Shown piece by piece: positions 10,966 to 24,231 of a DNA stretch of 64,000 bases. Source of the DNA: Cristatella mucedo (Eukaryota; Bryozoa; Phylactolaemata; Cristatellidae); assembly GCA_009760855.2 (NCBI GenBank), contig WPIO01000109.1, positions 1,016,501-1,080,500 on the forward strand. Reading direction: 5' to 3'. The position numbers and the translations under genes are program-made. Every line of letters begins with the position of its first letter. Positions within the stretch are counted from its first letter, which is position 1. The notes beneath the pieces were generated by a model. The model was not told the origin of the DNA and ran no database searches. It saw nothing but the letters and a program-made list of their open reading frames with translations.

Positions 10966-11620
10966 GGCTTGCTGTGTATAATAACAATATCGTAATGATA
11001 ATAATGCGTTAGATATAGCGCCCAAGACGGCCTAATTTCTTTTCAGGTAATTTAGAGCTGCTGCAAGTAAGCCTAATCCAATATGTGAAGCATGCTCAAT
11101 TAATAAGAAGGATTACATGGTCAGGGTGACATTAATACTGTCAGCATGCAAGTTTGGTTAGTGGCAGCATGCACTGTGTTAGCAAGCCGAAGCTCATAAA
11201 GGATGAAGCACAGGGACCCACTAAAGGGTGGCACACAGAGATGCATTTTTAGTTTCATTTAGAATGAGGACAAGTAAAGAGTTGCCGTGACACAAGTAAA
11301 GGGTGAGTGCCCGGCTCTGGGAACATACGAATTAAAGGCACAGTCTCTAAATGATTTGAGATTTGCACGAGGTACAGGTAACCAGTTAGATTTCCATAAG
11401 CTTACGATACTTAGCTTAGTGAAGGGGTAAATCTGTTAGATAGGCCGGAGCGAAGTAATGAAGAGACCTGAAAGTGAGAGACAAAACCGTGCTAGGCGAG
11501 GATAGGAGTCTAGGGGTGAGTATAGATAACGAAGAAAGTGGGCCTTAAAATACCGACTGCAAAGGTAACCATACTTAATGGAATCCCGGGATCCTATACA
11601 GTAATTTGTACCTCGAAGCT
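10966..11620 (-). mobile_element. LINE-B 3' fragment (copy-2 counterpart of 250-905)
   Basis: Nearly identical to 250-905, with only isolated base differences. It therefore predates the tandem duplication. Confidence 0.7.
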
Positions 11621-11835
11621 AAAATCTGACACCGAGAAAGAACTAAATCCAGCTAAGCTATATGCCAATGGTTAACAATACTCCTACAGATATATACAGA
11701 GGTATTAATTAACGGCTGATGCGAAATCAGTTTAACTGCTACGGATAATTTTTGAGACATACCTATCAGAGCGTCGACCCTGATCAGCATCATTTAGAAA
11801 GCCGGAAGCCAGCAATTTCCGGCCCGTGGTGAATT

Positions 11836-12426
11836 TAAAATCCCAATTCCAACTTTCTAGTAGGATCTGATTATTTAACGTAGCCAGCTTAACTGAGGGG
11901 GCTCAATGCCTTTACTTATCTTTATAAATTAAGGCAGAAGGGAGATATATATATATATATATAAGTCTACCTATTCAAACTTAAACTATGCACATTTCTG
12001 TGCAATAGTTTCCACTTTTGCTTCCTGAAGATTAGTGAGCTGAAAGTAATGTGCTGCGGTACGTATAACACAAGTCGTTCGCTTTGTAGAATATAAAGCA
12101 TCCCAGCTACGTAATATATATAAGAATAAATCCATGGCGTGCTGAAGTAGCCTCAGGGGGTGCGTCGTCGAGCAGCCGCGAACTTATCCATCCAGTCTAT
12201 GAGGATGAAGAAGGAGTGGTTTACATTCGCTCACAAGCAAGTATCGTTAAGGTACGTAGACCGATCTTCTTGGTTGGTGACTGCGTAAACATGTATTTTA
12301 TTTAGTTCCGGAGAGAAAAATAATGATATATTATTATTTTTTATTCATCTCCTTGTAGTACTCTCTCAGCGAAATATTTCAGATGACAATGGATGAGGTC
12401 GCCAAGAGGTACTCTGCTTTGCCAGA
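11836..12426 (+). repeat. Solo diverged monomer of the 591-bp array family (copy 2)
   Basis: Counterpart of 1,120-1,704, with a slightly longer TA run near 11,945. It carries the same landmarks shared with the 39-60 kb array. Confidence 0.8.
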
Positions 12427-12679
12427 GTAAGCTTTGTTTCATTTAGAGTTGACCCCACTTTTTTTGCACTTATCAGTGACCCTGTTGTTCGATGTTGGTT
12501 TTTTAAATTTTCCATCGGCTTTGTACGTACTTTCTCTGCTGTCTTTCTCGTGCTGGTAATATTTGAGCGTGGCTCATGTTTCCGATTGTCATGCTTACAG
12601 GATGGAGGAGCAGAAGGAAAATAAGGACAAAGATGAGCAGCTAGAGTTAAAGCTGGAGCGTTGTTGTCTCAGTCGCTAA
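12090..12679 (+). CDS. Three-exon gene-like fragment, copy 2 (hypothetical)
   Basis: Exons 12,090-12,251, 12,359-12,426 and 12,601-12,679 have the same splice sites and phases as 1,371-1,958. The predicted residues are identical. The first intron differs slightly in length and sequence (about 12,310-12,345). Exon identity alongside intron change is compatible with constraint. The duplication is so recent here that this is weak evidence. No start codon is visible, and the parent locus may lie elsewhere. Confidence 0.5.
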
Positions 12680-13284
12680 CTCAGTATGAGCTCTGACGCC
12701 AGTGAAGTCGCAACGTGCTTCTGATCAAGACGCAGACTCCATCATGCGGTCTGGTACAGGTTAAGAAAGGGCCTTTCCTGTTGAAGTGTAGCGATTGATA
12801 GAAGAATAAATTTTTTGCATTTCCAAAGTGCATTTCCATCATTACTAGAGCAGATATTTTGGGATGCATACATGCTGCACGTTGACAAGCTGTGAATGCC
12901 TGAGAAGTAGGCATGAAGCTGCTTGTGCTGTACTCTTAAGCCGCTCTATTTCTGTCTGTGGACACAAGTTTGTTGTGCTCGTACTCGAGCGTCTCAATGA
13001 TGATTGCCCGTAAAAAAACAGTTGGACAAAGACTTGGCAACCAGTGTCCCTTATTTCCTCAGAAATGGGATCCCTCAGAGGCAAAATGCACTGGAACTCC
13101 CTCCACCCCCTGCACTGTCGTAATGGTAGAGTTATTGACTGTAACTCAGCCGTTTGAAGTTTGTGGTTTATCCTTCAGTTTTCCAGTGGCAATTTTAAAT
13201 CATATCAGATACCCTGCCGAAGATCTTTCCAAATGGTCGTTAGTACCATAGGTCAGTAAGGTGTAATTTTGTATATCAAACACG

Positions 13285-13396
13285 ATACTACTTACCATTC
13301 GATTGGGTTTCCTTTGCAGCAAAGCTAACGCGCCTAGAAAGAGATTCAGTTTTCTGAGGGCGCTTTATCAAGTGTATTATTATTATTATTATTATA
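13285..13396 (+). mobile_element. LINE-B 3' terminal fragment with (ATT)n tail (copy 2)
   Basis: Counterpart of 2,560-2,672. Confidence 0.75.
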
Positions 13397-15355
13397 AGTA
13401 GGACCGGTCTTTAGTGGCTATATTGGCATCGCTATAGGAAAAGAAAGCAGCGACGATAGACGCAGCCACAATAAAAAGCGTGTGTCCAAGTATTATTGCA
13501 AGCGTAGGGTAATACTGATCAAGCCAAAGCATTGATTGGTATGTATGAGAGATCCACACAAACACCTCAAAAGAATATATCTTTTTGTCAGGGTAATTGC
13601 ACTTGCAGATAATTATGAAGGAGAGGTTAATCCGGAAAAATTATAATATATTTTGCAGATGCAACTTGTAAATTCGAAAATATTTTAATGAATCTTTAAG
13701 AATTTAAAAAAAGGTAAAGCTACTGAAAGCCTAAGTCAAGTTAATCGTCTGCCTAAGTTAGGGTTTCAAAAGTACTTTTTGAAACCCAAGTTTGAAGTAT
13801 AATTCTTCCTTAGTCAGGACGGGAAATTTCTTTTCTTTATTTATGAACTTTTGAAGATTTCTAAAATACAGCAGGCAACTAGCACACGCTAGCAGCTGCA
13901 ATATTACTGTGACCTTGTGCCCAGTAATTTTAAACTGAACATGGCTCATTTTTCTACTACTTGTAGGAGAGTACAAGTTAATAACTATTTACCTGCACCT
14001 AAGTTTGTGAATTTCTAGCTAGGAGAGAGTGTTCGAATAGAAATAAAAAACCGGACATCTATTGCATCCTTGAAACACTGAAGATTTTAATGATTAAAAA
14101 ATATGTTTATTTGGAATAATCGACGATTGGGTGCCACTGTTTGGCGATCAAATTATTGCAATGTGCACCATCTTTTGTAAAGATGACCTTTTGCAAAGCT
14201 TGTAGTCGGAAGATAAATTGAACCATTTTGAGAGCAGTCTGGTTTTCTTTCTACATGCTTTCTTAATTTTCGGCTAAGCTTCGCCACCAGTCTTTAACCT
14301 TATTGCTTAGTGGTGAGCCTTTTATACACGATTCTGGACTCTTAATGTTTATCATGATACGCTTAAACGCCCAGTGCAGTCAAGTAACCCGCTCAAAGAC
14401 TTAAAAACTTACCATTGTTAGTACAAAAAACGTGATTGATTTGCAGCGATGAATCACATATCCTACTAAGTGTTTAGGATTGTAAGCATATTTAGTAAAT
14501 ACTAATTAAGGTTTGAAAACATGAGACGTTAATAGCCAGCTTACTACTACACGGCTGCAAAACAGTACATGCAGTTCCTGAGCCATTGCCGACACCCAGC
14601 CGACAATCTAACAAGCTTATTTTGTGAAAACTGGCTTACAAGTTCAACTTCTGAAAATCCATGGTTGAAAAGGCAGACGTCATCCTGAAGCTCTGCAATT
14701 TTTCATGCCAGGGCTAACAACGTGAAGCTGGAAGATCAACTCTAAGAAGGGTGTACTTTTTAATAACAGTGAATCGAACTTACACAATCCTCGCATGTGG
14801 GACTATGTACTTTCTCAAAAGTTTTACATGTAAACACATTCGCTGATTTTTACAAGTTTTTACGTCGATCAAGCCTTGAAGATTCAGGAAAGAGGACTTT
14901 TTTGTATATCAACGACCATTACTTGCCCCTTCAGCTAGTTAATCTGATTCAATTATGAAGGTCATGCTAATGAACGATGGCCGCCACTCGCATGTATCCC
15001 AGTAAATCCAGATACAACTATTCTTAAACGACCGCGTCTTTCGGCAGCATCAACATTCAACCAACTTCCTTCACGATGTGCGATTAAATTATCGGAACTC
15101 CTGTACTTTTTTTTAAAGCCACATTCAGTACGTTTATTAATATCGGCCCAACAACTAGCTCAACAAGGAGCGACCTTGACAATGACGACCGAAGCGACTA
15201 GGTCTCCATGGGCTATGCAGCCGCATATTGAGCAGTGAATCAGACGCTTGTCGCACGTTGATTAATTCAATGTAGAACTAATTGTAAACCAAAGTGGAAA
15301 AAGATCCCAGTACGACAGCCGTGGCAGTGCTATTGCTTCCACAAGTGTCACGTGT

Positions 15356-15535
15356 TGCCGAGCTGATTTTGTCCAGTGGTTAAGGTGCTCGCCTCGACCC
15401 AGGTGACTGATGTCATGGCTGAGTGTGACCGAGATCGTGGCACCGAAGCACCGAGCACTAAAGCATTCGGTAAGCGCCTGAATAGAGATTAAGTTTTATT
15501 CGGGTGCTATGGAAATGAATTATATATTTACATGC

Positions 15536-15587
<52 letters not shown>

Positions 15588-15592
15588 ATAGA
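15356..15592 (+). mobile_element. SINE-S1 with (TA)n/(TG)n tail (copy 2)
   Basis: Counterpart of 4,636-4,852. The TG run at its 3' side is longer than in copy 1, showing microsatellite growth after duplication. Confidence 0.65.
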
Positions 15593-16224
15593 TTGCAAAT
15601 ATACATATTTATATTTACAATAAAATATGTAGAGTTTGTTCCTCAAACGACCGTGCTTATCGAGCACTAGTTCACGTCCAGCAGCGATTGTTCAGTGAGA
15701 GCTTGCATTCTGGTGTTTGGTTGTACCAGCCTAGGCCACCATTCCGGCTTCCAGTGCACGTACTTGAAACGGATGATTCATGCGAGTAGAAAACGTCTTT
15801 GTTAAGACCTGACGCGTCGTATATTGCCTTGTTGGCGTATATCATAGGTCAAACAAAATAAACTACATCAGCAGCTCCATAAATGCAGAGCCGTGCAAGG
15901 TCAAGTGGCTATGGTTTATGGAGCGTCAGAAACTTCTAACAGTTTTAGCTAGCCCTCGATCCACCCATATCGCACAAAATAACCATCAGTATAGCAGATA
16001 GTATACGCATCGAAAAGCGGAAAGGATAACTTTGAATATACTTTTAACGTTCTCAGCATGTGTATACATGCCAAAAAACCGGTATTGGCAATTTCAGTGA
16101 TAAATATGTAACATTCGAAGCAAAGGCTATATGCTAAAAAAAGCTATGCTGGATCGGAATAACTGACAAGGGACTTGTCTCGAAACTGTGATACAATGTT
16201 CGTTTAAACAAAATTTAAAAAAGA

Positions 16225-16690
16225 CTATGGTCCTAATAACATATTTAATAACACCCCTTTGGAGAACTCAAACACTTTTTAGACGCCTTAAATTTACTTC
16301 TAAGGAAGGACGATTTAATTAGTAATGCCAGGATGCTTGTGAAAAATACAAGAATAGCATGGTTAGGTGTGATGTGTACGCGGTCAGCACGAATGTACGG
16401 TTATTGGCAGCATGCACTGCTTCAGTGCACATAGGCATGTAAAGGTAAAATCACTAAGACCCTATTAATGCGATAAATTGGCGGTTCTAAAGGTCTAAGA
16501 AATACGTTTAAGTAAGGAGATGTCGTTGAAAATTAGCAGTGCGTTCAAGACTTTCAAACAGTACGAACTAGAAGTATGATCTTTAAATCATTTTAGGTTT
16601 GTACGAGGTATTGTAAGCAGTTAGATTACGAAAAGCTGGTGGTATGATGCTTAGCTTAGTGGTTGTGTTGATCTGATAGTTAGAAATGAT
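16225..16690 (-). mobile_element. LINE-B 3' fragment (copy 2)
   Basis: Counterpart of 5,490-5,950, with several substitutions. Confidence 0.65.
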
Positions 16691-17292
16691 GATTGGACCT
16701 AAAAGTGAGTCGGATCTGCGATGCGATAAATCGGATAACACTATAATCTATCGAAATACTGGTAGAACGGCAAACATGGCCTGAATACAGCCGCAACCAC
16801 CTTGCAATTTTGTGTGTGGAGCGTATGGGATTCTCGATGCTACTGAGGGTTTGTGAATACAAAGCCATAAATACGCTCAGCCATAACGATACAAGTTCGA
16901 TTTCATTGTTGTTATTGACATTAGCGATTCCTGTATACATTGGAAAACAAATGAAAAAAGCTAAAGCAAATGAGCGCCGGCTAAAAAAATCCTTATTGGT
17001 TATACTGACTAAGCCTTGGTAAGAAATGAAATCAATGACTAGCTGACAAGCTATCGACTTGAGAAAGCGATCGTTTGTAAGTTTAAAAGTGGAGATGCAC
17101 ACAAAAACCAATTGAGTTGATGGGATTGAAATTGCTTCAGCTGGGGATCTCTCCTACTTTAAACAATGAACTCGTTGAGATTGAGGCCTAACAAATTAGA
17201 CGGGTATTAACATATGAAGCACTTGATACCTTAATAATGTACCCGTTTGTAATAATGCAAGATATAAATGCAATGTGATTGCTTTATGCTGA

Positions 17293-17765
17293 CGAACTGG
17301 GCTCGCTTGGCTCCATATTTAGCTGAACTGTGGCACCAGTTTCAGCCTCTTCTGCCCTCTAGTACTGTACGGACAGCAAATTAGCTGTTGTATTCTTCAG
17401 CTTAAAGACAATCGGTGACATCAGCTTGAGATCTGCAAGTCCTATACTGTGGAAATCGCTTAAACAACGACAGCTATTCTCCAATGGTAGACTATGGCTA
17501 ATTCTTTTCAGCGGTCCAGGGCGGCTACGTTCAAGCTACTCACTACCTCAACTGCTCTCCGGACTTTGCTACGCTTCCCACTTTTTTTTTGTTGTGTGAA
17601 ACTCAATCTGCTGGCTAACGAATGCATACCGAAAGCCGCTTAGGCTATGAGAGCACAATACAATATATCCTGCGTTACAATCACTAAGTTTTAATATCTT
17701 TGTGGAGGTAAAGACGGAGATAAATTAATATAAAATACATGATACTACTGATATTTCATTTTAGA
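17293..17765 (+). mobile_element. LINE-A 3' fragment (copy 2)
   Basis: Counterpart of 6,558-7,008. It shows the same order of landmarks, including 'accgaaagccgcttaggct' near 17,628 and the terminal 'tttgtggaggtaaagacgg'. Confidence 0.85.
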
Positions 17766-18103
17766 TGTTTATAGAAATGTTTAGTGAGCAAGTTACCTCC
17801 TATTTATACCAGGGTATGCTGAACAGTGAAACATTGGATCATGGTGGTCAGCTCAGCGTTTCGTCACGAAATTGTTACAGGAATAGAAGAATACAAATAA
17901 GCTAGTTCATTTACTCAATAAATGAGAATACTATGTCATTGAACTGTGGATTCTACTTTGAGCTCTGCCGGCATCTGTCGGTGAACAGCTTGTGGGCCGG
18001 AGAATGCAATGCTTATCTCATCGTGATAAGTTCACCAATGTCTGCTTGAGACCCATCAACATCATTGCAGCTGGGCCAGAGCACAGGCATTCCGTCGTCG
18101 AAC

Positions 18104-19345
18104 TCTTGCTGATGGGATTGCCAAGCACAATCTAGGGTTTCACTTCTATGCAGATGACATTCAGTTGTACCTTTGCTTTCATCCCTCCCAGCCTTCGAGC
18201 ACCTCAAACGCTCTCAACTCACTTGCTGCATGCATTGATAATATCCGCACATGGATCACAGCAAGTTTTCTAAAACTAGACGATGATAAAACTAGCTTAC
18301 TAGTTATGGGCAAACCCAGTGTGATTCAAAGATTGGAATGGCTGACTCTCAAAATTGGCTCTGCCAGCGTATATCCTGTTGCATCAGCTTGGAATCTAGG
18401 TGTCATATTCCAAAGCGACCTCTCGTTAGACGACCATATCAGCTCTACAGTCAAATCTGCCTATTTTCAACTTCATTAAGTTGCTCAAATTCGGGCTTGT
18501 TTAGATAAGGATACCGCGTCCAAGTTGATCCCTCAATTCGTGACATCCCGTCTCGACTTCTGCAATTCACTGCTCACTGGCCTACCAGCATATGCGATCA
18601 GGTGATTGCAGCTGGTGCAAAACTCTGCTGCTAGGCTTGTCTGTCGTGAGCTTCGCAGTTGCCACATTACTCCACTTCTCGCCGACCTGCACTGGCTACC
18701 AGTCCAGCAAGGGATTGACTTCAAGATTTTGTCGCTCACTTTTAGGTCCCTTCATTCTATGGCTCAAGCCTATCTGTCAAATATACCACCCCATCAGGCC
18801 AAGCATCACACGACCCGGTTTTCGGAATCCAACAGTCTGCAAATACCTCGTGTATACCTTAAACCCTTTGAAGACCGTGCATTTAGTTCATATGCTCCCA
18901 AAGACTGGAACTCCCTCCCGACCTGCGTCAGAATATCCCCTAACCTGACCACATTTAAAAGGAACTTAAAAAGACACCTATTTAGGACAGCATATAATGG
19001 GTCCCTGTGATTCGTCCTTCATTTGCCTATGTGTTCTAACACTGTGCATGCTGCCACTAACGACATTTGCATGCTGACCTTGTGCATGTCACCCCTAACC
19101 GTATTATTAATTTTGTTTATTTTTCAATCATGATTTTACTTACCATACAATTAATAATAATAATTTACTTGATAAAGCACCCTCAGAGAACTTAATCTTT
19201 TTTTAGGCGCTTTACATTTGCTGCAAAGGGAAATGCAATTGAATGGTAAGTAAAATCATGCTTGCATTTCCCTTTACAATAAATGTAAAGCACCCAGAAA
19301 GAGTTGATTAAGTTCTCTGAGGGCGCTTTTTCAAGTGCATTATTA
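18104..19345 (+). mobile_element. LINE-B, 5'-truncated, RT to 3' end
   Basis: This is the longest LINE-B in the window. It begins inside the RT at 'GIAKHNLGFHFYADDIQLYL'-like sequence with an intact YADD box (about 18,150). It continues through 'NIRTWITASFLKLDDDKT', 'VTSRLDFCNSLLTGLPA', 'CHITPLLADLHWLPVQQ' and the C-terminal 'FSSYAPKDWNSLPTCVR' block, ending at a stop at 19,008-19,010. The frame carries two in-frame stops, one near 18,477 and one near 18,602. The 3' untranslated region follows. The terminal tail is present in both orientations (19,145-19,262 antisense, 19,263-19,345 sense), as in copy 1. The endonuclease and the palm N-terminal RT motifs are missing. Jockey-superfamily, CR1/L2-like by RT motifs; the exact clade is not assigned. 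Confidence 0.9.
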
Positions 19346-19659
19346 TTATTATTATTAACTCAAGTGCACCAACTTTGTGTGGGGAAGAGTTACGGACACT
19401 TAGCTGCCGGAGATCAATCTTGCAAATAACTGCCATCTTGACGGTGATTGGACGAACCGATTTCACAATTTCCTCAGCCAACTTAGTTTCATAGGCTGTC
19501 GCGAAAGTTATTTATATCGTGTCTTAAGTTTACCAAAAACGCTTCGAGCTTTATGGGATGCTACTGTGAAGAATGATCTGATGCAGCTACGTTACGTTCT
19601 CAAGTGCTGACTTGGGAACTTCCGTTTTAAGAAGAGAAGCCGTGCCTCGCTTCCCTGTT

Positions 19660-20010
19660 CAGAGATTACCTCTCACTAATTCCTTGGATAAATTTATACA
19701 TTTGAGTTTAAGTCATGAGATCAAGTGACGCAGGGATTGAGTTCCAGGCTTTGCAATCATATGAACTAAAGGTATAGTTTCCGGAGGACTTTAGATTTGT
19801 AATTCCCTAGTGTGAGTGATACGATGCTTAGCATTGTGGGGTAGACCTGATAGGTAGCCTTGAACCAAGAATGAAGGAACCGAAAAGTGAGCGTGAGTGA
19901 TAGAGTGAGTGAGTGAGTGTGAGAGTGACGTAATCGTGAATTCGATGCGTTATTTAACTACAATCAGTGCAGGTCAGCCAGACGCCGTGTAGTTCGGCAA
20001 ATGCAACAGT
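19660..20010 (-). mobile_element. LINE-B C-terminal fragment (copy 2)
   Basis: Counterpart of 7,901-8,255. The GAGT-type microsatellite differs in length. Confidence 0.65.
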
Positions 20011-20563
20011 CATGACAGACAAGCCTAGCAGCTGATTTTCGCTACAGCTGTAAGTACCCGATTGTGCAGCAGGGTAGACCAGCAAGAAATTACTTAAAGA
20101 AGTCAAGATGGGATGTTCCAAATGCAGGGATGAATTTACATGTGCTTGCTACCCCACGAGTATTTGGCCAACGGACTTTAGGGCTGCAGGATTATGGGCC
20201 ACTTCGGTTTATTGGGGAATGGTTTCGTGGAGAGGAGTCTCTGCCTGCAAAGGACCAGATAGGGAAAAGCAGGGTGGAGGGCAGAAGGCTACCGTATGTG
20301 GAACGGCTGTGTGATCAAGCGCTGCCTTAGCGAAATACACTAGTGTTGAAGTCTCCACCAGTACCTGAATTTCGTCGCATGTTCACTGTCAAGTGCTTTC
20401 TTTTAAAGCTTAGCTTACACTTTGAACGAAGTCTTAAAAGTTAGTGGAAAGAGGCTAACTTAATTTCTTCACCTCTCATTTCATCATGCATTAAAGGTTC
20501 GTAGCGCACAAACTAGTAAAGATAGTAATACCAACAGATGCATCTTATGAGCTTTTACTGACA

Positions 20564-20989
20564 CCAGGAACTTGACATTGCCCTGCTTCCATTGTAACGC
20601 TAATACCAACGGCAATCACGAGAAGTTGTACCAGTATTTATCCCGGTTACCTCTTTAACTTGTATATCCTTAAAATGACTAAGCTAGTTTAGAAATCATT
20701 CCGAACATGCTCGTATTGCAAAAAGAAACGATGCATTTAGCTTTCAGCTCAAAATAGAATGCTCACAGCCGTAAGTCACATTTTTCTGCTTTTATTTTAT
20801 CGCAGAGATGGTTAAAATGCCGTATTAGTATTTCACAAAAGGTATTGGATTTTTAGGTTTGGACATAAGTTCAAGTCGGGGTAAGGGGAGGGGCAAGGGT
20901 GGCTGTGGAGCTGATGTAGTTGTTTAATGAAAGGTAGCTGTATATGTGGATAAATTAATTTCGAGAACTTTTAACGGTGCACAAACTGG
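20564..20989. other. Unassigned flank of the duplication
   Basis: Unique sequence following the right breakpoint of the tandem duplication. No feature recognised. Confidence 0.4.
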
Positions 20990-21324
20990 CACAAAATTGT
21001 GATAATTAACCTCTCCGATTTCTGAACCACACTTGGCTTCCTTATAACTGGTAATTTGGTAGATTGCCCAGAATTTTTAGTGGCCCCAGGTGTTCATTTA
21101 AGAATAACATCATTGGAATACGCTTTCACTATACAATCCATGCTCGACGCAATGAAGGCAAGCTATCCTAAGCATGAGCTCGGCGACACCTTGTCATTTT
21201 AGGACACACTGCTCACATCTCTGAGTCATTCTAGTGTGTCGCGGTACTAGAGGGTTTGAAACAGATCATCGGTTGAATTTAGGCGACAGACAAAAACCGA
21301 GGATGTGTTAGTCCCACCGGTCGC

Positions 21325-21450
21325 TCTTTCGTTTGTCCCAGCGGTTGAGGAGGTTTTCCACCCCCCCCCCCGACCATGGTCTGGCTGAGACGGTAGGTTT
21401 CGAGCCCGCTTACATATGTGAAGCACCTGTATTGTGATTAACTTAAGCTA
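21325..21450 (+). mobile_element. SINE-S1-like element in block P
   Basis: A-box-like 'gtcccagcggttgagg' and B-box-like 'ggtttcgagccc' are followed by 'catatgtgaagcacctgta'. That is the body-to-tail junction seen in the S1 copy at 30,296-30,442. A C run at 21,360-21,372 interrupts the head. It is shared with block Q, so it was there before the P/Q duplication. Confidence 0.5.
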
Positions 21451-22864
21451 TTTCTCTAAACAAAGCAAGTATGTTTTAGGCACATGCACCAGAAATTATG
21501 CCCTCATGTTGCCAGGGGAAATTGGTGACAAAAGAAGCCGAATGAACTTTGGCTCGGAGGAACGATTCCTGAGTGCCAATTTCGTTAGCCCAGACGGGAT
21601 GCCTGAAGCTTTGAAACATTCGTAAAGGGCCAAGACACACTGCAGTAAGAGACAGTCTCTAAGGAGGCTAAATTGAGCATCACTGGCAGGACCGAGTGCC
21701 ACCACGTTTTTGTAGTCGAGATGACTGATGCACGTATACTGGGTCAAGCTGACGTGGTGCCCAGGAGAGCAAAACTAAATCTCTGGGAGATGCTATTGCA
21801 TATCGATGAGCTTCCGGTCGATTTTGAGGTCAAGTGGGCAAAGACAAGCTGCATTAGACATGTGCATTTAATGGTTGTACCAAATCGATCGGAGCACATC
21901 AAGTGTCAGAGGGGTCTTGTCGATTCGTAGCTTGGGTGGGGCTATCGGAGTTATCACTCGCTTTGGCGGTCGTTCAGGATAGTGAAATTGTAGCTCTCTG
22001 CAGAGGGCGTGAAGTAGCCTGCTTACATAAAAGCCCTTGGGGTTTGGCTGAAACCTTGCTATAGGTGGTTGCATATATGCCTTAGGGTAAGAAGGGATTC
22101 TCGGTCAATTCTTTTAGCCACATAAAAGGTCCACATGTTGCTGAAACTCAGCTTTTGGTTGTATCATTTTACTTTTGTTCTTAATCGCAGTGGAAAAAGG
22201 TAAACGTACATGGGATCCTAATCGCTAGCTGAATTCAAACAAACTTGGTCATTTCTCGAGGACGGGTGGAATCCAAGGCAGCGGTTTCAACAGTTCAGGT
22301 GACAATGAAATGGCGAATCTCACTGACGATGAAGATGGCATTATTTCTGGTCAGTACGACGGAATGGCAATAGGTGATGCCCAGCATATGCCCGGTACTG
22401 ACGATGGCCTACATAAATATACACAGGACAGGAGCACGGCGGTAGGTGATCGACTGTGTGATTGACGGTGAGTCCGAATGAGTTGGTTGCATGCCCGTAA
22501 CACAGGTGCTTTGTGATCCTTGTGATGTTGCCTACTACTTTAAAATTCTGAGAGAAGCCTTCGATATAGCGTAACGTTAATTTTGACGACTACTCATTCT
22601 ACCCAGTGATTTTTGTGGTTTGTTGCATGTCACTTTCGTGGCAGTGAACACGTGACTGTGGTGGGTGGTGGATGTTTGAGCTAATTCAAAGAATCTGGTA
22701 ACAGCAATAAGTCGTCATAAGTATGGTAGTTTCGGTAAAGATTAGAAAGGCTCATGTGAGCAAATATTGGTCTGACGATACCCTGGTGGCACGAAATATT
22801 AGAGCTGTTAATTTTATAAGAACACGATAGCGACGTGCCCCGCTTGTAATCGAAACATTTGGTT

Positions 22865-22965
22865 TTATAATAATAATAGTGATAGTAACAATTAACCACT
22901 TGATAAAGTGCTCCTAGAGAACTCAGTATATTTCTAGGCGGTTTAGATAAGCTGCTCATGTTCGT
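22865..22965 (-). mobile_element. LINE-B (or S1) 3' terminal fragment
   Basis: An ATA/ATT-rich start, then 'cacttgataaagtgctcct', 'agagaactcag' and 'ttctaggcggttta' form the antisense LINE-B tail. Only about 100 bases are present. Confidence 0.55.
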
Positions 22966-23815
22966 TATAGTATTTCGCCTACTGGCAAGAGCTATCGTTC
23001 ATCTCACTATGTGTTATGCAGTGGTTATTGAAATACGATGTAAGAGAAGAGTAACGATTAAGAGACATAGTGGAGCAGCTGGAGTCTTTGTTCTCTGATC
23101 TGCTGGTCGAGTCTGGGTTGGGCGTGCTCACACCACCGGACGCTCTATTACTACTCTCAGATTTTAGAGTCTTTTTTATGCACGTACTATCCAATCGGAT
23201 GGTTCTTATAGGTATTTCGTGCTGCCGAGTATTGGAATATTATCTTGCTGAGTGTTTTTTGTTGATGCTTCTTGTTCTTATTTTTGTGAAGCTCGCAAAG
23301 AAAAGATATCAGATTAAACATCTCAGCTTGGTTTCAGATTTACATGTGATTGGTGTGAAGCACAATGGTTATCTTTTGGAGCAAGATTCGTGCAGAATTC
23401 TTACCGGGCCACATGATTAGCTAGGTAGACAATACGGGATATTTATTATGTAATATATTTGGTTACAATCGAGTTATTGCATTATTCATTGGGCGAAAAT
23501 GATTGCAAGCTGCCGAATTTATTGTCGAAGTATCGATTAAAATGGCTTTGATTTATATTAACATCTGACCCGTATGGCTTTGGGTCTGTTTGATTACATT
23601 TATGCGAGCTCAATCAATTTCTGTACCAGCGTTCGTTACTTTACTCGTCATGGACTGTAGAGTGAAGATTAGGTCCTTCCCAACGGCTACCATATCTTTA
23701 ACACGTTCAAAATGTTTAAACATGTTTAACATGTTGACGTTTTCATGTTTAGAGAATCTTTGCCGAGCTGTGCCGGGCTTAGATGAATAAGCTTCGGTTG
23801 GAGCACGGTTTAGAG

Positions 23816-24231
23816 AGCCTCTGGTGTATTTTTGAAAAAGTGATAATTTGATCTATCGTTTGATCTGTGCGAGATCGAGTTTGGATTTTTTCTATTTTGA
23901 AGGTGCCTTAGTATTGTGTCAGAAGTTTAGGTTACTTTGTTTATATGGGCATTATTGCCTTTGATATTTCCCTAAATAGCATATTTTTTTTAATAATTAA
24001 AACAATTAAATTCAATATAAAATAAACCATAATGCCCCTCTGTTCCGCCTGGAGAGTAGCAGCTCGGAGAAGTGTGCAGTTTGCATGAGATTGCAGCTAA
24101 ACGGCATGCTCCCACCAAGTTCCTGATGTAGATTAAAATGTCTAGTGTAGGATCCTACACACCAACAAAACGGTGTATGTGGATAAGTAGATTTAGTGAG
24201 CATCCTAAAATACATACCCTGACACAAAAGT
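23816..24231. other. Unassigned spacer between blocks P and Q
   Basis: AT-rich sequence with no recognised feature. Confidence 0.4.

Larger units (their letters stand above)
10716..20563 (+). repeat. Tandem segmental duplication, copy 2
   Basis: Direct repeat of 1-8,806 at an offset of 10,715 bases, growing to about 11,751 after the block missing from copy 1. Homology stops at about 20,563. The spacer 8,809-10,715 may be the left part of copy 2 itself. If so, the duplicated unit is about 11.75 kb, and the counterpart of 8,809-10,715 lies upstream of this window. That is inference. The same orientation and near identity indicate a recent event or an uncollapsed haplotype pair. Confidence 0.95.
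20990..23815 (+). repeat. Paralogous block P
   Basis: Its two ends align in order and orientation with block Q. 20,995-21,650 matches 24,232-24,636 plus 25,838-26,125 ('taacctctccgatttctga', 'aatgaaggcaagctatcct', 'agtatgttttagg', 'ggggaaattggtga'). 23,065-23,815 matches about 28,040-28,770 ('tgatctgctggtcgagt', 'tggttatcttttggagcaag', 'ttgcattat', 'catgtttagagaatc'). Divergence is high, so the duplication is old. The middle (21,660-23,060) was not matched to Q. Open frames in it on both strands show no recognisable family. Confidence 0.75.

Noticed and set aside
21496-22074. Minus-strand frames in block P with an 'SHLDYKN' string like LINE RT thumb motifs
   Set aside because: The match is too short and the flanking residues do not follow LINE-A or LINE-B.
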